NCBI GenBank assembly: GCA_007692585.1
Contig: REBU01000047.1
Location: forward strand, 1 to 52,391
From: Paracoccaceae bacterium
GTDB lineage: Bacteria; Pseudomonadota; Alphaproteobacteria; Rhodobacterales; Rhodobacteraceae
Reading direction: 5' to 3'
DNA length: 52,391 bases
Below the pieces are notes generated by a model. The model ran no database searches. It saw only the letters and a list, made by a program, of their open reading frames with translations, and was not told where the DNA came from. Positions 45,357-52,391 of the stretch are shown piece by piece (positions within the stretch are counted from its first letter, which is position 1; each line of letters opens with the position of its first letter). Both the position numbers and the translations under genes were made by a program.

Positions 45357-46421
45357 TCAGTTCGGCAGGTCCGAAGTGATACCTTCGACATAGAAATTCA
45401 TCGTCGCAAGGTCCGCGTCCGGGGCGACTTCGCCCTCTGCCAACCAAGGCGTCCCGTCCTGCCGATTGATCGGACCAGTGAAGGGATGATACTCGCCCGA
45501 GGTGATGGACGCGATCAGCGCGTCGGCTTCAGCCTGAAGTTCGGCAGGGATGCGGTCATTCCAGGGCGCCATTTCGATAATGCCATCGGCAAAGCCCAGC
45601 CAGGAATTCTGCGCTTCCCAAGCACCATCCTTCAACGCCTGCACGCGCGAGATGTAATAGGGAGCCCAGCGGTCAACGATGGCGCTGAGATGTGCAGTAG
45701 GACCAAAATCGACCATGTCGCTGGCCTGCCCGAAGGCCATCACGCCTGCATCTTCGGCCACCCGCACAGCCGCCGTGGAGTCGGTATGCTGCATGATCAC
45801 ATCCGCGCCCTGCTCGATCAGGGTTTCGGCCGCATCGGCTTCGAGCGCAGGATCGAACCAGCTATAGGTCCAGATGATGCGGAAGGTCACATCGGGATTG
45901 ACGGCTTTGGCATGCAGAAAGGCCGAGTTGATGCCCGAGATCACCGCCGGAATCGGATAGGACGCGATATAGCCGATGGTGTTTGTTTCGGTCATCTTGC
46001 CCGCGATATGGCCCAGCACCGCGCGGCCCTCGTAGAAGCGCGCATCATAGAGCGAGATGTTGTCATGCTCCTGAATGTAGCCTGTCGCGTGCTGGAAGGC
46101 GACATTCGGGAAGCGTCCGGCAACAGCGTTGACATCCGGCCCGTAGCCGAAAGAGGCGGCGAAGATCATATCGGTGCCTGACAGCGCCATTTGCGTCATC
46201 ACGCGCTCGGCATCCGCGCCATAATCGACATTCTCGACGATGGTGGTTTCGACGGCATCGCCGAAATGGTCCTGCATTTCCTGGCGGGCGCGGTCATGGC
46301 CAGCGGTCCAGCCAAAATCGCCCACGGGGCCGATATAGATGAATCCGACCTTGGTGGTGTCGGCCACCGCCGGGGTGGCGAGCGCCGCACTCAGAAGGGC
46401 GGCTGTGAGCAGTTTTTTCAT
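45357..46421 (-). CDS. BMP family ABC-transporter substrate-binding protein
   Basis: A 354-residue periplasmic binding protein of the basic membrane protein (BMP/PnrA/Med) family with a normal Sec signal (LLTAALLSAALATPAVA), not a lipobox. The binding-protein start KVGFIYIGPVGDFGWTAGHD and HATGYIQEHDNISLYDARFYEGRAVLGH are typical. Members bind purine nucleosides or related compounds. It is the last gene of the operon ATPase - permease - permease - binding protein, 33 bp after the second permease. Confidence 0.93.
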   Translation of the reverse strand: MKKLLTAALLSAALATPAVADTTKVGFIYIGPVGDFGWTAGHDRARQEMQDHFGDAVETTIVENVDYGADAERVMTQMALSGTDMIFAASFGYGPDVNAVAGRFPNVAFQHATGYIQEHDNISLYDARFYEGRAVLGHIAGKMTETNTIGYIASYPIPAVISGINSAFLHAKAVNPDVTFRIIWTYSWFDPALEADAAETLIEQGADVIMQHTDSTAAVRVAEDAGVMAFGQASDMVDFGPTAHLSAIVDRWAPYYISRVQALKDGAWEAQNSWLGFADGIIEMAPWNDRIPAELQAEADALIASITSGEYHPFTGPINRQDGTPWLAEGEVAPDADLATMNFYVEGITSDLPN

Positions 46422-46454
46422 TTTGGGGTCTCTCCCTGTTGGCAGCTTGAAGCC

Positions 46455-47387
46455 TCAGTCCGAGGCGTGGAACGGCCGGTTGAGCGAACCGGGCGCATTG
46501 AGCGACCCGCGCGCCTTGCCCGACGAAATCAGAACCAGCACGAAGATCGTTATCAGGTAGGGTGACATTGACAAGTACTCGACCGGGATCTTGACGCCTG
46601 CCGCCTGCAGATTGAGTTGCAGCACCACGACACCGCCAAAGAGATAGGCTCCGGCCAGCGCGCGCCACGGCCGCCAGCTTGCGAAGACTACCAGCGCGAG
46701 CGCGATCCAGCCTGCACCTACGGTCATACCTTCGGTCCATTGCGGCACGCGGATCAGCGACAGATAGGCCCCGCCCAGACCCGCGCAGGCCCCGCCGAAC
46801 ATGATCGCAAACACCCGCACGCGGCGCACATGATAGCCCAGCGCATGGGCCGCGTCATGGTTTTCGCCGACGGCGCGCAGGATCATCCCTGCGCGGCTGT
46901 AGTTCAGAAACCACCAGACCGCGGCGACCAGCGCGATGGTCAGATAAACGACGATATCGTGGCTGAACAGCGCCCGGCCCAGAAACGGGATTTCCGACAG
47001 CGGCCCAAGGTCCAGCTTGGGGGTGCGCGGCGGCGTGATGCCGACATAGCGCTGGCCGAGCAGTGCCGTCAGCCCCAGTCCGAACAGCGTCAGCGCAAGG
47101 CCCGAGGCCACCTGATTGGTCATCAGCGCCTGTGTCAGCAGCGCGAACAGCAGCGACAGCGCCATGCCCGCGCAGGCCGCGCCCACAAAGCCGAGCACCG
47201 GGCTGCCTGTATTGACTGCCACGATGAAGCCGAGGCAGGCGCCCATGATCATCATGCCCTCGACCCCGAGATTGAGCACGCCTGCTTTTTCGACCACCAA
47301 TTCGCCGATTGCGGCCAGCAGGATCGGGGTTGCGGCGACCATCAGGGCGGCCATCAGAACAGCGGGGTTGATCGAGCCCAGGATCAT
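46455..47387 (-). CDS. ABC-transporter permease, nucleoside-type (YufQ-like)
   Basis: A 310-residue permease of the BPD_transp_2 (ribose/nucleoside) family. INPAVLMAALMVAATPILLA followed by AIGELVVEKAGVLNLGVEGM is a hallmark of the YufQ-type subunit, and further membrane segments fill the chain. It pairs with the permease before it, overlapping its stop by 4 bp (ATGA). Confidence 0.93.
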   Translation of the reverse strand: MILGSINPAVLMAALMVAATPILLAAIGELVVEKAGVLNLGVEGMMIMGACLGFIVAVNTGSPVLGFVGAACAGMALSLLFALLTQALMTNQVASGLALTLFGLGLTALLGQRYVGITPPRTPKLDLGPLSEIPFLGRALFSHDIVVYLTIALVAAVWWFLNYSRAGMILRAVGENHDAAHALGYHVRRVRVFAIMFGGACAGLGGAYLSLIRVPQWTEGMTVGAGWIALALVVFASWRPWRALAGAYLFGGVVVLQLNLQAAGVKIPVEYLSMSPYLITIFVLVLISSGKARGSLNAPGSLNRPFHASD

Positions 47388-48469
47388 ATGCGCGCTCCCT
47401 TGGTCAGTCGCAGCCGGTAATTGGTCTGGAAATCGAGCGCCAGCAGGAAAAACAGCAGCATCCCCTGAAAGACCTGGATCGATGCGCCCGGAAGTTGCAG
47501 CATCATCTGCGCCAATTCGCCGCCGATATAGGTCAGCCCCAGCAGAAGCCCTGCCAGTACGATGCCAAGTGGGTTAAGCCTGCCCAGAAATGCCACAATG
47601 ATCGCCGTGAACCCGTATCCGCTGGCAAATTCGATGCGCACTTGTCCGCCGGGGCCAGAGACTTCGAACATGCCTGCAAGCCCTGCCAGTGCCCCGGAAA
47701 TCCCCAGACAGACCACCACCAGCCGCGCGGGCGAGACGCCTGCGAAACGCGCGGCGCGCGGTGCCTGGCCCGCAAGCTTGATGTGATAGCCAAGCATATG
47801 CCGCGTCATCATGGCATAGGCGAAGATCACGGCGACCAGCGCTGCGACCACGCCCCAATGAATGCCGGTGCCCGCGATCAGCTCGGCATTATGTGCGGCC
47901 TCATAGCGGCGCAGATCGCGCGATCCGGGGAAACCCGCAACATCAGGGTTGCGCATCAGCCCCAGCGCCATGGCCGCAAGGATGCGCTCGGCGACATAGA
48001 CGAGGAGCAGCGACACAAGGATTTCATTGGTGTTGAAGCGCGTCTTGAGGATCGCGGGGATCATCGCCCAGAGAAATCCGCCAAACGCGCCCGCCAGCAC
48101 CATCAGCGGGAAAATGTACCACCCCGGCGCGGGAAAGAAGGCCAGCGCGACGCCCGCGCCGAACAGCGCGCCGATGATGTACTGCCCTTCCGCGCCGATA
48201 TTCCAGATATTGGCCTTGAAACCGATGGCGAGCCCGATGGCGATCAGGATCAGCGGGGCGGATTTGATCAAGAGTTGCGGGCGCGAATAACTGCCGAATT
48301 GTGCGCTGAAGATCGGATCGAAGAAGATCAGCCGGATCGCGGCGATGGGATCCTTGCCCAGCGCCGCGAACATGATGCCGCCCGCGACCATGGTCAGCGC
48401 GACCGCCAGAAACGGATTGGCGATGCGCCAGAAGGTCGAGGGCTCCTTGCGCTTCTCCAGCCGGATCAT
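47384..48469 (-). CDS. ABC-transporter permease, nucleoside-type (YufP-like)
   Basis: A 361-residue permease of the same family. ANIWNIGAEGQYIIGALFGA is the conserved motif of the YufP-type subunit, together with LKTRFNTNEILVSLLLVYVA. It forms the membrane channel with the following permease. Four-base overlaps on both sides show tight translational coupling. Confidence 0.93.
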   Translation of the reverse strand: MIRLEKRKEPSTFWRIANPFLAVALTMVAGGIMFAALGKDPIAAIRLIFFDPIFSAQFGSYSRPQLLIKSAPLILIAIGLAIGFKANIWNIGAEGQYIIGALFGAGVALAFFPAPGWYIFPLMVLAGAFGGFLWAMIPAILKTRFNTNEILVSLLLVYVAERILAAMALGLMRNPDVAGFPGSRDLRRYEAAHNAELIAGTGIHWGVVAALVAVIFAYAMMTRHMLGYHIKLAGQAPRAARFAGVSPARLVVVCLGISGALAGLAGMFEVSGPGGQVRIEFASGYGFTAIIVAFLGRLNPLGIVLAGLLLGLTYIGGELAQMMLQLPGASIQVFQGMLLFFLLALDFQTNYRLRLTKGARI

Positions 48470-49992
48470 GCGTTCACCCCATGCGCTGGCGTCATGTCAT
48501 GCGCGCCGCCCATCATCAGGCCGATTTCGTCCACACTCAGCCCCTTTGCGGGGCGCACCGGGGTCATGCGCCCTTCATTCAGGGCCGCGAAACTGTCAGC
48601 AAGTTCCAGCAATTCATCGAGATCCTGACTGATCACCACCACGCCCGCGCCACGATTGGCCATGTCGAGAAGCGCCTGGCGGATGAAGCTCGCCGCGGCC
48701 GCATCGACGCCCCATGTGGGTTGGTTGACAACGATCACATCAGGGGCCAGCTCGATTTCGCGGCCAATGACGAATTTCTGCAGATTGCCACCAGACAGAG
48801 CGCGCGCCAAGACGTTCGGCCCCGGTGTGCGCACATCGAATTTCGCAATGATCTCGCGCGCGAAACGGTCGGTTGCATTCCAGTTGATAAAGCCGCTGCG
48901 CGCCAGCCGTTTGCGCTGCGCGCCTGACAGAAGCGCGTTCTCCGTCAGGCTCATGTCGGGGGCGGCCGCATGGCCGAGGCGCTCTTCAGGGGCCGCCACC
49001 AGCCCGCGTTTGCGTCGCGCATTGGGGCCGAGATGGCCGATGGGCGTGCCTTTCAGCTGCACCTGATCTGCGCCTGTCGGCACTTCGCCCGACAGCACCA
49101 GCAGCAATTCGTCCTGTCCGTTGCCCGCGACGCCGGCGATGCCCAGCACTTCGCCCGCATGCAGCGTGAAGCTGATATTCTTCAGCGACGTGCCGAAGGG
49201 GTTGTTCGAGGTCAAGGACAGGTTCGTGACCTGCAGCAGAGCCGCGCCCTTGGGCTTGGCCGGGCGCTCGGGCGGGGTCAGCACCTGCCCGACCATCAAT
49301 TCAGCCAGCTCGCGTGCGGATTTCTCGCGCGGGTCGCAGGTTGCGACCTTGCGCCCGCCGCGCAGGATCGTGGCCTCGTCGCAGAGCGCGCGGATTTCAT
49401 CGAGCTTGTGCGAGATATAGAGGATCGCCGTGCCTTCCTGCGCCAGCTGGCGCAGGGTGCGAAACAGAACCTCGACCTCCTGCGGGGTCAGCACCGAGGT
49501 CGGTTCATCCATGATCAGAAGTTTGGGCTCCTGCAACAGGCAGCGCACGATTTCAACGCGCTGGCGCTCGCCGGCAGACAAATCGCCCACCAGTCGATTG
49601 GGATCGAGCGGCAGGCCGTAAGCGGTCGAGACCTCGCGGATGCGCCGCGCCAGATCGCGCAGCGGCGGCGGGTTTTCCATGCCCAGCGCGACATTTTCGG
49701 CCACGTCCAGCGCGTCGAACAGGCTGAAATGCTGAAACACCATCGCCACGCCATTGCGGCGCGCTTCGGATGGCTGGGCGGGCGCATAGTCCGCGCCGCG
49801 CAGGGTCATCGTGCCGCGGTCGGGCTTGACCAGACCGTAGATCATCTTGACCAGCGTGGACTTGCCCGCGCCATTCTCGCCCAAGAGCGCATGCATCTGC
49901 CCGGTGCCAATCTCGAAGGAGATATCATCATTGGCCAGCACGCCCGGATAGGCCTTGGTCAGTCCGTCCAGTCGCAAGAGTGGCTGGCGCAT
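48466..49992 (-). CDS. ABC-transporter ATP-binding protein with two ATPase domains
   Basis: A 508-residue tandem-domain ATPase driving the BMP-type importer. The first domain has Walker A GENGAGKSTLVK, signature LSAGERQRVEIVRCLL and Walker B LLIMDEPTSVLT. The second has a degenerate Walker A (GVAGNGQDELL, lacking the GKS) with signature ALSGGNLQKFVIGRE, the usual asymmetry in ribose/nucleoside importers. The start at 49992 is chosen for family length. It leads the operon and lies 172 bp from the divergent dnaE. Confidence 0.94.
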   Translation of the reverse strand: MRQPLLRLDGLTKAYPGVLANDDISFEIGTGQMHALLGENGAGKSTLVKMIYGLVKPDRGTMTLRGADYAPAQPSEARRNGVAMVFQHFSLFDALDVAENVALGMENPPPLRDLARRIREVSTAYGLPLDPNRLVGDLSAGERQRVEIVRCLLQEPKLLIMDEPTSVLTPQEVEVLFRTLRQLAQEGTAILYISHKLDEIRALCDEATILRGGRKVATCDPREKSARELAELMVGQVLTPPERPAKPKGAALLQVTNLSLTSNNPFGTSLKNISFTLHAGEVLGIAGVAGNGQDELLLVLSGEVPTGADQVQLKGTPIGHLGPNARRKRGLVAAPEERLGHAAAPDMSLTENALLSGAQRKRLARSGFINWNATDRFAREIIAKFDVRTPGPNVLARALSGGNLQKFVIGREIELAPDVIVVNQPTWGVDAAAASFIRQALLDMANRGAGVVVISQDLDELLELADSFAALNEGRMTPVRPAKGLSVDEIGLMMGGAHDMTPAHGVNA

Positions 49993-50164
49993 TGCAGTGG
50001 TCCCCCTGTCAGCGGCCTTCGGTGCCGTCTTCTCGCCTCTACAAAAGCCATGCCGCCGCTGCAACTCAAGTGAAATCTGTCCGGATCGTGCCGGAGGATC
50101 GCGAATGCCCGCTGGATGATCATGCCCTCTTTTCCATTCCGCAGGCCCGATCTATGCTTGCACC

Positions 50165-52391
50165 ATGACCCAAGCTCCCCGTTTCATCCACCTGCGCACG
50201 CATACCGAATATTCCCTTCTCGAAGGGGCGCTTCCCATCAAGAAACTTGTCAAGGATTGCGCAGCCAAGGGCTATCCGGCGATTGCAGTCACGGATACGG
50301 ACAATCTGTTCGCCGCCCTCGAATTCTCGGTTCTGGCGGCCAGCGCGGGCGTCCAGCCGATCCTTGGCTGCCAGATCTCGGTTGCGTATGACCCGCCCGT
50401 CGCGGGCGAGAAGCTGCGCATGCCTGCGCCCGTTGTGCTGCTTGCACAATCGGAAGCGGGGTACATGAACCTGATGGCGCTGAATTCCTGCCTCTATTTG
50501 CCGACAGATCGCCCTGTCCCGCAGGTCACGCTTGAGGAGTTGGAGGCCCATGCCGACGGGCTGATCTGCCTCACCGGTGGGGCGGAAGGTGCGGTCGGCA
50601 AGCTGATTCAGACCAACCAGATGCCCAAGGCGCGCGCGCTGATGGAGCGGCTGGCGCGGGCCTTTCCTGACCGGCTCTACGTCGAATTGCAGCGCCATGC
50701 GGGCGAAGACGGGCAGATGATGGAAGCCGAGCGCGTCACCGAGCGCCCCTTTGTCGAACTGGCCCATGCGTTGAGTCTGCCATTGGTGGCGACAAATGAC
50801 GCCTATTTCCCAAGCCCCGACATGTATCAGGCCCATGACGCACTTTTGTGCATCAAGGATGGCACATATGTCGATCAGGCCGCGCCCCGCCGTAGGCTGA
50901 CCCCGCAGCATTACCTGAAGACGCCCGAAGAAATGGCCGCGCTCTTTGCCGATCTGCCTGAGGCGCTGGAAAACACCGTCGAGATCGCGCGGCGCTGCGC
51001 CTACAAGGCCGAACGCCGCGCCCCCATCCTGCCGCGCTTTGCCGAGGATGAGGTCGAGGAACTCCGCCGTCAGGCCCGCGAAGGGCTGGCGGCGCGGCTG
51101 GCCGTGATCCCTCATGCAGCACCCGTCACAGACTATGAGGCGCGGCTGGAATTCGAGCTGGGCATCATCGAGGGCATGGGTTTTCCGGGCTATTTCCTGA
51201 TCGTGGCCGATTTCATCAAATGGGCCAAGGACAATGACATCCCTGTGGGGCCGGGACGCGGGTCGGGGGCAGGCAGTCTGGTGGCCTATGCGCTGACGAT
51301 CACCGATCTCGACCCGCTGCGCTATGCGCTGCTGTTCGAGCGGTTCCTGAACCCCGAGCGTGTGTCCATGCCGGATTTCGACATCGACTTCTGCATGGAC
51401 CGCCGCGAGGAGGTCATTCGCTATACGCAGGAAAAATATGGCCATGACAAAGTGGGCCAGATCATCACCTTCGGCGCGCTCCTGTCGAAAGCCGCTGTGC
51501 GCGATGTGGGCCGCGTGCTGCAACTTCCTTTCGGACAGGTCGACAAGCTCTCGAAAATGATCCCGGTCGAGGGCGTGAAGCCTGTCAGCATCGAGAAAGC
51601 GCTCGCGGATGAGCCGCGCCTGCGCGAGATGGCGAAATCCGAAGAAGTGGTCGACCGTCTGCTGACGCACGCGCAAAAACTTGAGGGGCTTTTGCGCAAT
51701 GCCTCCACCCATGCTGCGGGTGTGGTGATTGGCGACCGGCCGCTTGATCAGCTTGTCCCGCTCTACCGCGATCCGCGCTCTGACATGCCTGCGACGCAGT
51801 TCAACATGAAATGGGTTGAACAGGCAGGGCTGGTGAAGTTCGACTTTCTGGGGCTGAAAACCCTGACCGTGATCCAGAACGCCATCGAGCTCTTGCGCCG
51901 TCGCGGGGTGGATCTCGATATCAACGCGATCCCGCTCGATGATGAGGCGAGTTACAAGCTTTACGCCTCCGCGCGCACGGTTGCTGTGTTTCAGGTCGAA
52001 AGTTCGGGCATGATGGATGCGCTGCGGCGCATGAAACCCACCTGTATCGAGGATATCGTGGCGCTTGTGGCGCTCTATCGTCCGGGGCCGATGGAGAATA
52101 TCCCAACCTATTGCGAGGTGAAGAACGGCCTCAAGCCGCTCGAATCGATCCATCCCTCGATTGACCATATCCTTGAGGAAACCCAAGGCATCATCGTCTA
52201 TCAGGAACAGGTGATGCAGATCGCGCAGGTCATGGCGGGCTATAGCTTGGGCGGCGCGGACCTTCTGCGCCGCGCCATGGGCAAGAAGATCGCCGAGGAA
52301 ATGGCCAAGGAGCGGCCCAAATTCGTCGATGGGGCTGTGGCGAATGGGGTGGACAAGAAGAAGGCGGGCGAGGTTTTCGACCTGCTGGAGA
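50165..52391 (+). CDS. dnaE: DNA polymerase III alpha subunit DnaE (5' part, cut by the window end)
   Basis: Replicative C-family polymerase; the first 742 residues are present and the frame is still open at the right edge. The N-terminal PHP domain reads FIHLRTHTEYSLLEGALPI. Catalytic aspartates lie in MPDFDIDFCMDRREEV near residue 400 and VKFDFLGLKTLTV near 558. The fingers-region motif QIITFGALLSKAAVRDVGR and IIVYQEQVMQIAQVMAGYS are normal. Residues match the replicative branch rather than DnaE2. The missing part should hold the rest of the fingers, the beta-clamp site and the OB and tau-binding domains. Confidence 0.98.
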   Translation, partial: MTQAPRFIHLRTHTEYSLLEGALPIKKLVKDCAAKGYPAIAVTDTDNLFAALEFSVLAASAGVQPILGCQISVAYDPPVAGEKLRMPAPVVLLAQSEAGYMNLMALNSCLYLPTDRPVPQVTLEELEAHADGLICLTGGAEGAVGKLIQTNQMPKARALMERLARAFPDRLYVELQRHAGEDGQMMEAERVTERPFVELAHALSLPLVATNDAYFPSPDMYQAHDALLCIKDGTYVDQAAPRRRLTPQHYLKTPEEMAALFADLPEALENTVEIARRCAYKAERRAPILPRFAEDEVEELRRQAREGLAARLAVIPHAAPVTDYEARLEFELGIIEGMGFPGYFLIVADFIKWAKDNDIPVGPGRGSGAGSLVAYALTITDLDPLRYALLFERFLNPERVSMPDFDIDFCMDRREEVIRYTQEKYGHDKVGQIITFGALLSKAAVRDVGRVLQLPFGQVDKLSKMIPVEGVKPVSIEKALADEPRLREMAKSEEVVDRLLTHAQKLEGLLRNASTHAAGVVIGDRPLDQLVPLYRDPRSDMPATQFNMKWVEQAGLVKFDFLGLKTLTVIQNAIELLRRRGVDLDINAIPLDDEASYKLYASARTVAVFQVESSGMMDALRRMKPTCIEDIVALVALYRPGPMENIPTYCEVKNGLKPLESIHPSIDHILEETQGIIVYQEQVMQIAQVMAGYSLGGADLLRRAMGKKIAEEMAKERPKFVDGAVANGVDKKKAGEVFDLLE

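Noticed and set aside
50120-52186. 688-codon open frame on the minus strand opposite dnaE
   Set aside because: It is antisense to a clear DNA polymerase III alpha gene. Its His/Arg/Leu-rich composition is that of a GC-rich mirror frame, with no recognised motif.

Overview
This window reads as ordinary chromosome of an alphaproteobacterium, most likely of the Rhodobacteraceae (Roseobacter/Rhodobacter group). The grounds are high GC, dense gene packing with many ATGA stop/start overlaps, an alphaproteobacterial LexA box (GAAC-N7-GAAC), the PyrB plus degenerate dihydroorotase pairing, a DnaE2 polymerase, O2-dependent HemF, a LuxI/LuxR pair and a short AlkB-type hydroxylase. The genus cannot be fixed from sequence reading alone. 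No CRISPR array, insertion sequence, prophage or rRNA was seen. One tRNA gene lies at the left edge.

Layout. 0-2.3 kb: tRNA-Ser(GGA), an ureidoglycine aminohydrolase-like cupin and a secreted PQQ-dependent sugar dehydrogenase, all on the minus strand. 2.5-7.4 kb: translation and export operon ffh - chorismate mutase - rpsP - [glycosyltransferase] - rimM - trmD. A glycosyltransferase sits between rpsP and rimM, and no rplS follows trmD. 7.4-10.7 kb: aroA, an orphan ParA-type ATPase, then a divergent Lrp/AsnC regulator and LysE exporter. 10.7-15.3 kb: the accessory-looking part, with luxI, luxR, a 68-codon gene, a Wzx-like flippase and a sugar-kinase-like protein, plus palindromes that could be LuxR sites. 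15.4-18.8 kb: SOS-type dnaE2 without imuA/imuB. 18.8-22.6 kb: pyrB - two PH-like membrane proteins - pyrX (non-catalytic dihydroorotase) - plsY, nearly all overlapping. 22.7-29.8 kb: family-4-like uracil-DNA glycosylase, moaB, an RND efflux adaptor and pump, and a DsbD-N-like secreted protein. 30-37.4 kb: algH/yqgE, ftsY, an AlkB-like hydroxylase with a small secreted partner, panB, panC, hemF, an HD hydrolase and an HSD10-like SDR. 37.5-42 kb: a bacterial eRF1-like (baeRF) protein divergent from dnaK-dnaJ. 42-45.3 kb: a small lipoprotein, a small secreted protein, radC and chrA. 45.3-50 kb: a complete BMP-type nucleoside-like ABC importer operon. 50.2 kb to the end: dnaE, the replicative polymerase III alpha subunit, cut off by the window edge.

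Working links. Ffh and FtsY are both present (SRP and its receptor). PyrB and PyrX probably form one ATCase complex. DnaE2 (error-prone) and DnaE (replicative) lie about 31 kb apart. LuxI and LuxR look intact, with all signature residues present, and stand beside a small surface-polysaccharide module. The most interesting items are the baeRF protein with a GGGEGQ loop next to dnaKJ, the luxR-proximal 18-bp perfect palindrome, the LexA-controlled orphan dnaE2, and the pseudo-dihydroorotase. No clearly unprecedented multi-gene system was found.
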